Shown: positions 35,994-44,832, counted from the first letter of the stretch. The stretch: 64,000 bases of DNA from Bacillus sp. ISL-37 (GCF_018613315.1 NZ_JAGGQL010000024.1:1-64000); one strand, 5' to 3'. Translations and numbers: made by a program. The notes: generated by a model not told the origin, from the sequence alone.

Positions 35994-36028
35994 AAAAAAA
36001 AAATCCTTCCGAAGACGGAAGGATTTTT
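35994..36028. terminator. Bidirectional intrinsic terminator
   Basis: AAATCCTTCCG-AAGA-CGGAAGGATTT with flanking A and T runs, between the convergent yhcT and GlsB-type genes. Confidence 0.92.
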
Positions 36029-36033
36029 TTCTA

Positions 36034-36291
36034 TTAGTCAGCTTTACGCATACTCTTCATAACAAGGCTAACGATGAATACTAATGCAATCGCACCGATC
36101 AATGCCGGAACAATCGCAAAGTCAGCAACTACAGGTCCCCAGTCTCCTAAGATTGCTTGTCCAATCCAAGCACCTACGAAACCAGCGATGATGTTACCGA
36201 TTACGCCGCCAGGAATATCTCTACCCAAGATCAATCCTGCTAACCACCCAATAATACCACCAATAATTAATGCCCAAAGAAAACTCATCAT
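36034..36291 (-). CDS. GlsB/YeaQ/YmgE-family stress membrane protein
   Basis: An 85-residue protein with three membrane helices and the Gly-rich pattern GGIIGWLAGLILGRDIPGG then GNIIAGFVGAWIG, typical of the transglycosylase-associated/GlsB family. Its role is not well defined; relatives respond to envelope stress and may anchor Asp23/Gls24-type proteins. AGGAGG lies 10 nt before the first ATG. A sigmaB-like promoter sits at 36352-36376. It is transcribed alone. Confidence 0.92.
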   Translation of the reverse strand: MMSFLWALIIGGIIGWLAGLILGRDIPGGVIGNIIAGFVGAWIGQAILGDWGPVVADFAIVPALIGAIALVFIVSLVMKSMRKAD

Positions 36292-36351
36292 AATGTAATT
36301 CCTCCTTAAAAATTAGATGTATTTTACAAGTAGTAATAGTGCTAAGGGTTT

Positions 36352-36376
36352 TTACCCCCTTTTAAAGAGTTCAAAC
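36352..36376 (-). promoter_or_regulatory. SigmaB-like promoter of the GlsB-type gene
   Basis: On the minus strand GTTTGA, a 13-nt spacer and GGGTAA match GTTTAA-N12/14-GGGTAT at five of six in each box. The site is about 60 nt upstream of the start codon. Confidence 0.5.
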
Positions 36377-36630
36377 TGCAGTGATGTAAAATTAGCTATG
36401 CTGATTTTCATTGCTTCCCGGGAGCTAAACAGCTTGCTCTAACCTTATATTACCTCAATTTCCATGGTGTTAAACCAATGGGTTCTGCAGTCTAACAAGC
36501 AGTATTCTAAGATGTTGAATCTTGTTGTTTTCTGCTTGTACACCTACATTACCACCCACAGATTATTTTAAAACCTTCGGGATGATAATTTAGTCTTTAC
36601 CAGTTATCACGCAGTGTTCTCTTTCTTTTA

Positions 36631-36834
36631 ATGTATCCATTTCGCAAAATAAAAAACGGACTGATTGAAATTCAGTCCGTCATTGTGAAAATAATTCTTT
36701 TTAAAAGCTTCTTTAATCGAATGCTGTTGTACCCAATGGAAGGCGAGGAGCTGGAGAAGAATCGTGATTTACTGGTACGGGAGTTTGAGGCGATTACGGT
36801 GCCAGAGCACGGGAAGTTCGTGGATGGAGAATAA
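36631..36834 (+). pseudogene. Possible decayed gene remnant
   Basis: The 897-nt stretch 36292-37188 has no convincing gene. This open frame ends with a protein-like segment (EGEELEKNRDLLVREFEAIT) but has no ribosome binding site, and its first half runs through an inverted repeat (ACGGACTG/CAGTCCGT, 36655-36680). That repeat would be a minus-strand terminator (followed by TTTTTTA), yet no minus-strand gene precedes it. Together they look like debris of a lost gene. The rest holds AT-rich spacer and the 21-nt repeats at 36980. Confidence 0.3.
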
Positions 36835-36979
36835 ATGATGAGGGAAGCACTCGAAAAAGTGCTGCGGGCATCTTGTTTTACAGAGGAATCTACTACATCT
36901 GTGAACTACTTGCTAAAACCAGAGGAAAATAATCTAAATGAGATGGCCGATTCTTCTTTATTGGCGAAAAACGAAATTT

Positions 36980-37084
36980 ATCGATCACTTTTTGAATTAT
37001 ATTGGCGGATTTTTGATTTTATCGACCACATTTTGAATTATTTCGACCACTTTTCGCATTTTTTCGACCACATCCGAATTTTTC
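36980..37084. repeat. Degenerate 21-nt tandem repeats
   Basis: Five units begin at 36980, 37001, 37021, 37042 and 37063, most of them variants of (A/T)TCGACCACATTTTGAATTAT. The even period keeps an open frame (FIDHILNYFDHFSHFFDHI), but there is no start signal and I regard it as non-coding. Confidence 0.7.
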
Positions 37085-37087
37085 CAA

Positions 37088-37125
37088 ATAAAAAAGCGAA
37101 GCGGAGCAGTGTCCGCTTCGCTTTT
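37088..37125. terminator. Intrinsic terminator
   Basis: AAAAAGCGAAGCGG and CCGCTTCGCTTTTT, a 14-bp stem about 65 nt beyond the stop of the minus-strand aldo-keto reductase gene; usable in both directions. Confidence 0.85.
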
Positions 37126-37188
37126 TGTAGTTAGTTGGTTCTGGTCCCATAGAGTTCATCATCTGCCCAGCGTTCGGCGAGCTCTGCT

Positions 37189-38013
37189 TTAAAAATCAAT
37201 ATGGTCAGGATCGGCCCCAAAGCGCTGGTCCTTGTTAAGTCCATTTATCTCTTCCAGCTCTTTTTGATTCAGCTGAAAATCAAATATTTCTGCGTTTTCT
37301 TTTAACCTTGACGGTGTGACTGATTTAGGAATTGGGATAATTTTATTTTCCAGGTGCCATCTTAAAATGATCTGCGCAGGGGTCTTGCCGTGCTGTGCAG
37401 CAATCTTCCCGAGCACAGGTTCCTCAAGGAATCTACCTCGTGATAATGGTGACCATGCTTCTACTTTGATGTCATTTTGCTGACAGAAGTCCCTCAGTTC
37501 AACCTGAGACAACAACGGATGAAGCTCTACCTGGTTGATAACCGGTTTTTCAGCAGCATGGCTCAGCAGGTCTTTCAAATGATGTATTTTAAAATTGCTG
37601 ACACCGATCGCCTTCACCCTGCCTTCGCGATACAATTCTTCAAGAGCGCGCCACGTTTCTAAGTATTTTCCTTTTACAGGCCAATGGACGAGATATAGAT
37701 CCAAATAATCCAGCCCTAATCTCTCCATGCTGTCATCGAAGGCCTTCAAAGTATTTTCATATCCCTGCTCCGAATTCCAGACCTTCGTTGTTATAAACAA
37801 CTCTTCCCTTGGGATTCCGCTGTTTCGGATGGCCTGACCAACACCCTCTTCATTCTGGTAAAAAGAAGCTGTATCTATGAGCCGGTAGCCAAGGTCAAGC
37901 GCAGTATGAATCGTTTTTTCGAGTTGTTCACCTTCCTCGACTTTATAGACACCGAGGCCAAAAGCCGGCATTTTCACTCCGTTATGTAATTCAATCGTAT
38001 CAAAAATGCTCAC
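37189..38013 (-). CDS. Aldo-keto reductase, YvgN/YtbE type (copy 1)
   Basis: A 274-residue NADPH-dependent (beta/alpha)8 reductase of aldehydes such as methylglyoxal. The catalytic tetrad is Asp47, Tyr52, Lys77 and His110. Signatures are GYRLIDTASFYQNEEGVG and YLDLYLVHWPVKGKY, and the cofactor loop is IPIPKSVTPSRLKEN. It is a paralogue of the protein at 60718. GTG 38013 has GGAGGGG 8 nt upstream. It is monocistronic. The physiological substrate is inferred from B. subtilis YvgN and YtbE. Confidence 0.93.
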   Translation of the reverse strand: MSIFDTIELHNGVKMPAFGLGVYKVEEGEQLEKTIHTALDLGYRLIDTASFYQNEEGVGQAIRNSGIPREELFITTKVWNSEQGYENTLKAFDDSMERLGLDYLDLYLVHWPVKGKYLETWRALEELYREGRVKAIGVSNFKIHHLKDLLSHAAEKPVINQVELHPLLSQVELRDFCQQNDIKVEAWSPLSRGRFLEEPVLGKIAAQHGKTPAQIILRWHLENKIIPIPKSVTPSRLKENAEIFDFQLNQKELEEINGLNKDQRFGADPDHIDF

Positions 38014-38228
38014 CGTGAATTCCCCTCCTTTTTAATCCATTCTATTCCTCTATAAACTCGAATACAAATCAAAACGGCTGCCAATCTGACAGCCGCCAAA
38101 TCTATATAAACGGCTCATCGGCCGAAATTTTTCGTTTTGATTAATCTTTAAGTTCCCGGCAAAAATTTGTCCTAAACAGCCGGACAATACAATTTTTTCA
38201 AATGGGCTTATCTTTATTTATTAAACGC

Positions 38229-38260
38229 AAAAAAAGGCCCGGGACAAAATCCCGGACTTC
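38229..38260 (-). terminator. Intrinsic terminator
   Basis: GTCCGGGATTTTGTCCCGGGC hairpin with CTTTTTTTGCG after it on the minus strand, following the DUF302 gene. Confidence 0.82.
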
Positions 38261-38273
38261 ATGTTGTTTAAAA

Positions 38274-38657
38274 TTATTTAATATTGTCAATTGCACCGAT
38301 CAGCCTTTTTTCGATGTCTGCCGCGATTGCCTGCAGGTCATCATTTTCCACAAATTTAATCAGTTCTGTTGGCTTTGGAAGGCCCACCTTAGTTGTACCA
38401 TTATCTTTATACACTACAATTTTGCAAGGGAGAAAATAGCTCACGATAGGATTCTTTTCAAGTACCCTCTTTGCTTCATGCGGATTGCACACTTCAAGGA
38501 TAATATAGTCACCGTCAAGTTCCACACCTTTACCAGCTAATGTTTCCTTCATATTCAGAGACCAAAGGACACCGAATTTCTCATCTTTCAAGCTTGCTTC
38601 GAGTGCAGATACTGCTTCATTCATTGACTTGTCCACTTCAATCGTATGATGGAACAT
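38274..38657 (-). CDS. DUF302-domain protein
   Basis: A 127-residue soluble protein, one DUF302 domain (AVSALEASLKDEKFGVLWSL near the start, ILEVCNPHEAKRVLEKNP in the middle, FLPCKIVVYKD late). The fold resembles TT1751-type dimers; function is unknown, and Cys in EVCNP and LPCK are typical of the family. ATG 38655-38657 has AAGGAG 8 nt upstream; the longer frame has no site. It is monocistronic. Confidence 0.88.
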   Translation of the reverse strand: MFHHTIEVDKSMNEAVSALEASLKDEKFGVLWSLNMKETLAGKGVELDGDYIILEVCNPHEAKRVLEKNPIVSYFLPCKIVVYKDNGTTKVGLPKPTELIKFVENDDLQAIAADIEKRLIGAIDNIK

Positions 38658-38826
38658 GTTCATCTCTCCTTTCGATTTTAAAAAATACCTCTCTTTCATA
38701 GTAGATAAACCACTATAGGTATTATAAATATTGTGCCATAGGAAAAAACCGCCGTACACTATTTTGCATTCCGGCGGTCAGCACGTCCATATAAGAAAGT
38801 ACTTCGTTCTAGTCTAAAGTCGTTGC

Positions 38827-39009
38827 TTAATATCTTTCCTGCAGCTCAGAAATCTCCACAGTTGTCCTTTCTTCCAATGGCCCACGCAGATGGACAGTGG
38901 CAGTGCGTCCGTCTTCGTTTAAATGGTCAATCCACACGGATGCACCGTTATAAATCACATCTATTTCTGCAGACGATGACAGTATTTGTCTAACTCGATT
39001 CAAATCCAT
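38827..39009 (-). CDS. sspH: H-type small acid-soluble spore protein (copy 1)
   Basis: A 60-residue protein matching the SspH family pattern (LNRVRQILSSSAEIDVIYNG then VWIDHLNEDGRTATVHLRG). These minor spore proteins are made in the forespore and accumulate in the spore core. GGAGG precedes the ATG by 7 nt. It is more divergent than the second copy at 46768. Promoter class cannot be read confidently, but sigmaG control is expected for the family. Confidence 0.88.
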   Translation of the reverse strand: MDLNRVRQILSSSAEIDVIYNGASVWIDHLNEDGRTATVHLRGPLEERTTVEISELQERY

Positions 39010-39157
39010 ATTCTTACCTCCGCAATCAAATTTTCTCCACTATTTTAGCTAGAAGCATTTCTTTTTATTCGCTCTGGAGAATTATATATGCCTGATTGCC
39101 ACAGAATTGGTAAGATTACGATAGAATAAAAGTAACGTATAAATTCAGGAGGTCATT

Positions 39158-40981
39158 ATGCCTGATTGGTCATATCACCCATTATTTAAACCATGGCTGT
39201 CCATTTTGCCCGGAAATGCAGGACGGGAATTCATCCACCGTGGGATGTCCACCATCGCAAAGTTTCCAGGGGGCAGATCTTTCATCGAGTTTCTTGGGCA
39301 TAAGTCTCCCTCGGAAAAATTGCACCGCAATTTGTTTGGGCTTCATTTCGGTAGCCCGGTTGGGTTAAGTGGGAAGATTGACCCACAATTATCCGGGATT
39401 GAAGCCTTTCCGAATCTTGGCTTTGGTGCAATTGAAGTTGGTCCCATCACCAAATTTCCGAGAGAGTCTGAAACAGCAGGATCTCTTTCAAAAACTAATG
39501 ATGCCTTGATCCTGCCTGAATATGCTGAGACGATTGGACTTATCGCCACAAAAAACAAACTAACAAAATCACGGACAGTGCCAATCCTGATCCGGCTAGA
39601 AGAACCGATAAACACTGCGGAACATTTAAAAGATGCTGGCGATGTCTTCATAATCGAAATTGATTCAATTGAAAGCATCGATGATCTCACTCATATAAAA
39701 GTGGTTCTTCTAAACAAGCCTGTCCTTTTAGCTATTAGGCATTCTACTGTTGCCGGCAATCTTTTGAAGCTTAAATCAGCCAGTCATATTGCGGACGGAA
39801 TTATGATTGAAGAAGACCGTATTTTAACAGACGGAAAACAGGTCTTGCCACTTCAGCAAACAGATGGAATGATACATGCTCTGAAGATCATAAAAAATGA
39901 AATTGATTTACCGGTCGTTACCTCTGGAGGCGTTGCTGAACCTGCCGATGCGCTCGCCCTTTTTGAGGCAGGTGCGGAACTAGTCTTTTTATCCGGGGGC
40001 TATGTCGCATCAGGGCCGGGGTTGCCCAAAAGAATCAATGAAGCGCTTCTTGACGAACTAGGAGACGAGAGGAAAGAGCTTCCTGGCTGGATCTGGTATT
40101 GGCTGTTCGGACTTTTCATCCTGGTTGGAGGAGTCTTGGTCTTATTCTTCAGTTTCACGAAGGTCATCCTCTTCTATGATGAAGCATTCCTGCAAATGAC
40201 CAGGCTTGAATTGATGGCCTACAATCCCAATCTTTATAAATTCATGTCACATGACAGGATGACACTTGCCGGTACGATGATTTCTGGGGGCTTCATCTAT
40301 ATGCAGCTTGCACGTCATGGCATCCGTTATGGAATCCACTGGGCAAAAAGAGCTTTCAATATCGGGGCGATTACAGGATTCCTGGGAATCATGCTTTTTC
40401 TTGGATTCGGTTATTTCGACTGGCTGCACGGTTTGTTCTGGCTCATTTTGCTTCCTTTTTACATCATGGGCTACATAAAAACACGTTCAGCAAATCAATC
40501 GCCCTCTTCAAAAAACCGCACAAACCATTCATCCTGGAAGAAGGCAGTATATGGCCAGCTATTGTTTGTCATCCTCGGTTTCTCCTTTGTGCTCGGCGGG
40601 ATTGTCATATCGACAATTGGGGCAACTTATGTGTTTGTTGATACTGACCTGAGTTATATTTGTATGACACCAGACCAACTGAATGCGCTGAACGAAAAAC
40701 TGATCCCGGTCATCGCTCATGACCGCGCGGGCTTTGGCAGCGCACTCTTCAGTGTAGGGTTGCTTGTACTAACTCTGTCTCTGTGGGGATTCCATGAAGG
40801 TTCTGCCTGGGTTTGGAGAACATTCCTAATCGGGGGAATACCCGCTTTTACAGCTGGAATTTTCACGCACCTGTATATAGGTTACATTGACTTTATCCAC
40901 CTCTTGCCGGCTTATTTCGCATTGGCGCTTTACATCGGCGGTTTATGGCTTACGAAAGATTACTTCAAATCCAAAAGGTAA
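39158..40981 (+). CDS. DHODH-like domain fused to a polytopic membrane domain
   Basis: 607 residues. Residues 1-300 look like a class 2 dihydroorotate dehydrogenase barrel: PVGLSGKIDPQLSGIEAFPN, LGFGAIEVGPIT and a C-terminal FMN-type region VTSGGVAEPADALALFEAGA then GPGLPKRINEALL. The catalytic NxSSPNT segment is missing, so pyrimidine synthesis is unlikely. From residue 311 there are about eight to nine membrane segments (WIWYWLFGLFILVGGVLVLF onward). GGAGG lies 5 nt before the ATG. It has its own terminator and no pyr genes nearby. The role is unknown; a flavin-binding membrane sensor or enzyme is speculative. Confidence 0.85.
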   Translation: MPDWSYHPLFKPWLSILPGNAGREFIHRGMSTIAKFPGGRSFIEFLGHKSPSEKLHRNLFGLHFGSPVGLSGKIDPQLSGIEAFPNLGFGAIEVGPITKFPRESETAGSLSKTNDALILPEYAETIGLIATKNKLTKSRTVPILIRLEEPINTAEHLKDAGDVFIIEIDSIESIDDLTHIKVVLLNKPVLLAIRHSTVAGNLLKLKSASHIADGIMIEEDRILTDGKQVLPLQQTDGMIHALKIIKNEIDLPVVTSGGVAEPADALALFEAGAELVFLSGGYVASGPGLPKRINEALLDELGDERKELPGWIWYWLFGLFILVGGVLVLFFSFTKVILFYDEAFLQMTRLELMAYNPNLYKFMSHDRMTLAGTMISGGFIYMQLARHGIRYGIHWAKRAFNIGAITGFLGIMLFLGFGYFDWLHGLFWLILLPFYIMGYIKTRSANQSPSSKNRTNHSSWKKAVYGQLLFVILGFSFVLGGIVISTIGATYVFVDTDLSYICMTPDQLNALNEKLIPVIAHDRAGFGSALFSVGLLVLTLSLWGFHEGSAWVWRTFLIGGIPAFTAGIFTHLYIGYIDFIHLLPAYFALALYIGGLWLTKDYFKSKR

Positions 40982-40985
40982 AATT

Positions 40986-41010
40986 AGGACTCATTTGAGT
41001 CCTTTTTTAA
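40986..41010 (+). terminator. Intrinsic terminator
   Basis: AGGACTCA-TTT-GAGTCCTTTTTT directly after the fusion gene. Confidence 0.9.
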
Positions 41011-41092
41011 TTGGGTGAAAATGCTTTTTTTGTGTGATACTAAGTAACAAAATCCAAATTTTAAAATTCGCACTTGAAAAAAGAGCTAAAAA

Positions 41093-41127
41093 CGAATAAT
41101 ATATTATTTGTGTTTAAAAATCGTTCG
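41093..41127. promoter_or_regulatory. Candidate PurR boxes
   Basis: CGAAT (41093-41097, in AAACGAATAAT) and GTTCG (41123-41127, in ATCGTTCGTATTTTT) are inverted and 25 nt apart. The B. subtilis pur operon control region has about 24 nt between its CGAAC and GTTCG. The site is upstream of a purine permease, which supports the reading; it is unusually close to the start codon. Confidence 0.5.
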
Positions 41128-41144
41128 TATTTTTGGAGGAGCTC

Positions 41145-42446
41145 ATGTTTAAATTAAAAGAGAACAACACGAATGTAAAAACAGAAATGATGGCCGGTAT
41201 AACGACCTTTTTCACAATGGTTTATATCGTTGTCGTCAACCCTATCATCCTGGCTGATGCCGGCGTTCCCTTTGAGCAAGTTTTTACAGCGACAATAATT
41301 GCTGCTGTGATCGGTACGCTTTGGATGGCCTTATTTGCTAATTATCCAATCGCTATCGCTCCTGGTATGGGATTGAACGCTTACTTTGCCTACTCTGTTG
41401 TAGGCAACAACCAGAACATTTCATATGAGACTGCATTCGCTGCGGTTTTTATCGCGGGTTTAATATTTGTCATCCTCTCCCTGACTCCATTCCGTGAAAA
41501 GTTGATTGAAGCAATTCCAGCCAACTTAAAGCACGGAATAACGGCAGGTATTGGACTTTTTATTGCTTTCATCGGTTTGCGTCTTACAGGAATCATCACC
41601 GACCACCCATCGAACTTGGTAGGTCTTGGGGATCTGCATTCCCCATCTGCAGTGCTGGCATTGATTGGTCTTGCAGTCACGCTTGTCTTAATGGTGCTTA
41701 AAGTGAATGGAGCATTGTTCCTGGGAATGGTCGTCACTGCATTGATCGCCTTCTTCACAGGCCAATTGGACTTCAAAGAAGGTTTCATGTCTATGCCATC
41801 ACTTCCCGAAGGCATGATTGTCCTGAATCCATGGACAGCATTGATGGATGTCGTACAAAACAGCTTATACGCAGTTGTCTTTTCTTTTATCCTGGTGACA
41901 ATCTTTGATACTACCGGAACAATGATCGGTGTAGCCCACCAGGCAGGCTTGATGAAAGGAAATTCAATGCCGCGTGCAAGAGAAGCATTGCTGTCTGACT
42001 CGATCGCAACTGCCGCAGGTGCTATGTTCGGAACAAGTCCGACAACGGCCTATATTGAATCATCATCAGGTGTTGCTGCAGGTGGACGTACTGGTCTTAC
42101 CTCGCTGACAGTAGCCGGTCTTTTTATCGCCGCTGCTTTCTTCGGACCGCTTGTCAGTGCAGTTTCCGGATTATCGGCTATTACTGCTCCGGCATTAATC
42201 ATTGTCGGAAGCTTGATGATGGGCAGCATTTCACAAATCAGCTGGGACGAGCTTGACGAAGCATTCCCTGCTTTCCTGATCATCTTGAGCATGCCGCTTA
42301 CATCAAGCATCGCAACCGGCATCGCGCTTGGTTTCATTTCCTATCCTTTACTGAAAGTAGTAAAAGGGCAATGGCGTGATGTACACCCGCTGCTTTACGT
42401 TTTTGCAGTGCTGTTCTTTTACCAGCTCGCTTTCTTGCCTCACTAA
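41145..42446 (+). CDS. NCS2-type purine permease (PbuG/PbuO family)
   Basis: A 433-residue membrane carrier for adenine, guanine or hypoxanthine of the AzgA/PbuG branch. Typical blocks are AGITTFFTMVYIVVVNP, IAPGMGLNAYFAY, the TM8 loop FDTTGTMIGVAHQAGL and GTSPTTAYIESSSGVAAGGR. ATG 41145 has GGAGG 5 nt upstream. It is a paralogue of the protein at 55595, but is apparently controlled by PurR boxes instead of a riboswitch. Exact substrate is not decided by sequence. Confidence 0.93.
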   Translation: MFKLKENNTNVKTEMMAGITTFFTMVYIVVVNPIILADAGVPFEQVFTATIIAAVIGTLWMALFANYPIAIAPGMGLNAYFAYSVVGNNQNISYETAFAAVFIAGLIFVILSLTPFREKLIEAIPANLKHGITAGIGLFIAFIGLRLTGIITDHPSNLVGLGDLHSPSAVLALIGLAVTLVLMVLKVNGALFLGMVVTALIAFFTGQLDFKEGFMSMPSLPEGMIVLNPWTALMDVVQNSLYAVVFSFILVTIFDTTGTMIGVAHQAGLMKGNSMPRAREALLSDSIATAAGAMFGTSPTTAYIESSSGVAAGGRTGLTSLTVAGLFIAAAFFGPLVSAVSGLSAITAPALIIVGSLMMGSISQISWDELDEAFPAFLIILSMPLTSSIATGIALGFISYPLLKVVKGQWRDVHPLLYVFAVLFFYQLAFLPH

Positions 42447-42490
42447 GGGGTGGCCAGGCTCTGAATTTTGATATAACCTACTTGATGTAA

Positions 42491-42523
42491 CAGGAACCTG
42501 CCGATTGGCAGGTTCTTTTTTTA
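42491..42523 (+). terminator. Intrinsic terminator
   Basis: AGGAACCTGCC-GATT-GGCAGGTTCTTTTTTT after the purine permease gene. Confidence 0.92.
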
Positions 42524-42590
42524 TGTCATGTTCTAACACTTGTCTTTTTACATAGAAATAAGGGGAGAAGGACAAGGCTGGTGATAATGG

Positions 42591-43167
42591 ATGACAGGAA
42601 AAATTCTTGCTGTATTAGTAGGCAGCATGTTACTGGGGATAGGGGGTTAATGGTTTTTTGGTACCCCATCACTTACTCGACGGCGGAATGATCGGAATTG
42701 GTTTAATCATCCACTATTTTTATGGCTGGCCGACGGGCTTGACCATGATTTTTCTAAGTATACCATTATACGTACTGGCCTGGATACTGGAGCGAAAATA
42801 CTTTTTTCATAGTCTTCATGGATTGTTGGTATCAAGTCTGTTCATCGACTTGTTCGCTCCAGTGGAACAAGGACTGCAATTAGGCATTTTTTCAAGCGCG
42901 ATCATAGGCGGCCTATTAGTCGGATGCGGTATCGGGTTGATGCTCCGCTATGAAACGAGCACTGGAGGAACTGACCTGTTAGCCCAGTTAATCCATAAAT
43001 TTTCATCTCTAAATGTAGGAATCTTGATTTTTTTAATAGATGGCCTTGTGGTTTTGTCAGGTTTAAAAGTGATCGGGATGGAAAAATTCATCTATTCCCT
43101 GCTAACAATAACCTGTGTAGGTTTGATGACATCTTTGTGTGTGATAAAAAGAGAGCAAGTACTATAA
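42591..43167 (+). pseudogene. YitT-family membrane protein, frameshifted near the N terminus
   Basis: The frame from ATG 42591 reads MTGKILAVLVGSMLLGIGG and stops at 42648. The following frame continues VPHHLLDGGMIGIGLIIHYF to 43167. Removing one G from the run of five at 42643-42647 restores a continuous GIGVNGFLVPHHLLDGG, exactly what YitT/DUF161 N termini look like. The rest has five hydrophobic segments and lacks the usual C-terminal DUF2179 domain, so it is a short-form member. Either a real one-base insertion, a phase-variable tract or a sequencing error. Function of the family is unclear. Confidence 0.82.
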
Positions 43168-43235
43168 TTAATTTTTATTAAGACCCCAGTCATCTGTTAC
43201 TGCTTCTCATATTCTGGACAAATCCAAAGAATTAG

Positions 43236-43269
43236 AAAAGCCAGCCAAAATATCTTTGGCTGGCTTTTA
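43236..43269 (-). terminator. Intrinsic terminator of tcyP
   Basis: AAAAGCCAGCCAAA and TTTGGCTGGCTTTT, a 14-bp stem downstream of tcyP, usable in both directions. Confidence 0.88.
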
Positions 43270-43281
43270 CTATATTTACGC

Positions 43282-44670
43282 TTACGCTTCTGCTTCGATT
43301 TTTTGATTCATATCTGTATAGACCGATGAATCGATTTCTTTTGTGATTCTGCTTGTCAGGATGCCTGATGTCATCGAGCCGCTTACATTTACTGCTGTAC
43401 GTCCCATATCAATCAATGGTTCGATTGAAATCAGCAAGCCGGCAAGTGCAACTGGCAGGTTCAATGCAGAGAGCACGAGCAATGCCGCGAATGTAGCTCC
43501 GCCCCCAACACCGGCAACTCCGAAGGAACTGATGGCTACGATGGCGATCACGGTTGCGATGAATGATGGTGTCAATGGGTCAACACCAACTGATGGTGCA
43601 ATCATGACTGCGAGCATCGCAGGATAAATCCCGGCGCAGCCATTTTGCCCGATAGATAACCCGAAGGAACCGGCAAAGTTTGCAATCCCTTCTGGAACGC
43701 CAAGCGAGCGCTGTGTTTTGATATTTAATGGCAATGCCCCGGCACTCGTTCTTGAAGTGAAAGCAAACGCGAGAACAGGAAATGCTTTTTTAATATAAGT
43801 GACTGGATTTAAACCAGCAATCGTCAGTAATAACAAGTGGATAATGAACATGATTGCAAGAGCAACATATGAAGCTGCTACGAATTTACCTAGTTTTAAG
43901 ATTGCGTCGAAATCACTTAAGGCAACGGTCTTTGTCATGATGGCAAGAACTCCATATGGAGTCAGGCGCAGGATCAGCGTGACCACCCTCATGATGACCG
44001 CATAAAAAGCATCCACAATCTTGGCAAAAAGCTCTGCCTGGTCAGGAGACTTTCTTCTCACTCCAAGGTATGCGATTCCCAGGAATGCCGCGAAAATAAC
44101 AACGGATATTGTAGATGTCGGTCGTGCCCCAGTGAAGTCAAGAAATGGATTGGCTGGCAATAGATCAAGAATTTGCTGTGGCATCGTGCGCCCTTCAATT
44201 CCTCCATACGTTTCCTCAAGTTTCTCCGCACGCGCTTGCTCTGCCTCACCCTGTGTGATTTGCACAGCTTCAAGGTCAAAACCAACAGCAGTAGCGATAC
44301 CAACCGCAGCGGCAACAGCTGTTGTGCCAACCAGCAAGCCGAGAATCAGTGTACTGATTTTACCGATGTTATTCGTCAGCTTTAGCTTTGTGAAAGCAGC
44401 TAAAATCGATATAAATACTAGCGGCATAACGATCATTTGCAGGAACTTTACATAACCGCTTCCCACAATCGAGAACCAGTCAGTACTCTGAGTAATGACC
44501 TCAGATCCCGCTCCGTAAAAGAATTGCAATGCAAAACCGAATACAATCCCGATTCCCAGTGCAATGAATACTCGTTTAGAAAATGAAACATGCTTCTTTT
44601 GCATGTAAAAAAGAACAGCAATGATGCCTAGCATAACTACAATATTTAAAATAACAAGTCCAGTAGTCAC
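43282..44670 (-). CDS. tcyP: L-cystine symporter TcyP
   Basis: A 462-residue DAACS-fold transporter closest to B. subtilis TcyP (YhcL), a high-affinity cystine importer. The family-specific block AFAFTSRTSAGALPLNIKTQ replaces the SSSNATLP hairpin of glutamate carriers; SIGQNGCAGIYPAML and GVAGVGGGATFAAL are the other re-entrant regions. GTG 44668-44670 is the start, with AGGAGGG 8 nt upstream, and a good SigA promoter lies 30-60 nt further up. The gene is transcribed toward its own terminator. Next to it lies a thiol-redox gene (44878), which fits cystine reduction. Confidence 0.94.
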   Translation of the reverse strand: MTTGLVILNIVVMLGIIAVLFYMQKKHVSFSKRVFIALGIGIVFGFALQFFYGAGSEVITQSTDWFSIVGSGYVKFLQMIVMPLVFISILAAFTKLKLTNNIGKISTLILGLLVGTTAVAAAVGIATAVGFDLEAVQITQGEAEQARAEKLEETYGGIEGRTMPQQILDLLPANPFLDFTGARPTSTISVVIFAAFLGIAYLGVRRKSPDQAELFAKIVDAFYAVIMRVVTLILRLTPYGVLAIMTKTVALSDFDAILKLGKFVAASYVALAIMFIIHLLLLTIAGLNPVTYIKKAFPVLAFAFTSRTSAGALPLNIKTQRSLGVPEGIANFAGSFGLSIGQNGCAGIYPAMLAVMIAPSVGVDPLTPSFIATVIAIVAISSFGVAGVGGGATFAALLVLSALNLPVALAGLLISIEPLIDMGRTAVNVSGSMTSGILTSRITKEIDSSVYTDMNQKIEAEA

Positions 44671-44702
44671 TGACTTTCCCTCCTAATTTATCATTCTCGA
44701 AT

Positions 44703-44731
44703 AATATAATACATGTATTCTGATAAGTCAA
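44703..44731 (-). promoter_or_regulatory. SigA-type promoter of tcyP
   Basis: On the minus strand TTGACT, a 17-nt spacer and TATATT. It lies about 35 nt upstream of the GTG start. I see no clear S-box leader between promoter and gene. Confidence 0.65.
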
Positions 44732-44832
44732 CTCGGAATTAAAAATATGACCCTCCCCCATGAAAGATTTATATATTATAATTTATGAACTCCAATAAAG
44801 TTCCATGCTACTTAAAAATTTTATTTAAGAAC

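Noticed and set aside
36835-37134. Small protein with FDH repeats
   Set aside because: No start signal; the frame persists only because the 21-nt repeat is a multiple of three.
39158-40981. Ordinary PyrD dihydroorotate dehydrogenase
   Set aside because: The catalytic NxSSPNT motif is missing, a membrane domain is fused, and no pyrimidine genes are close.
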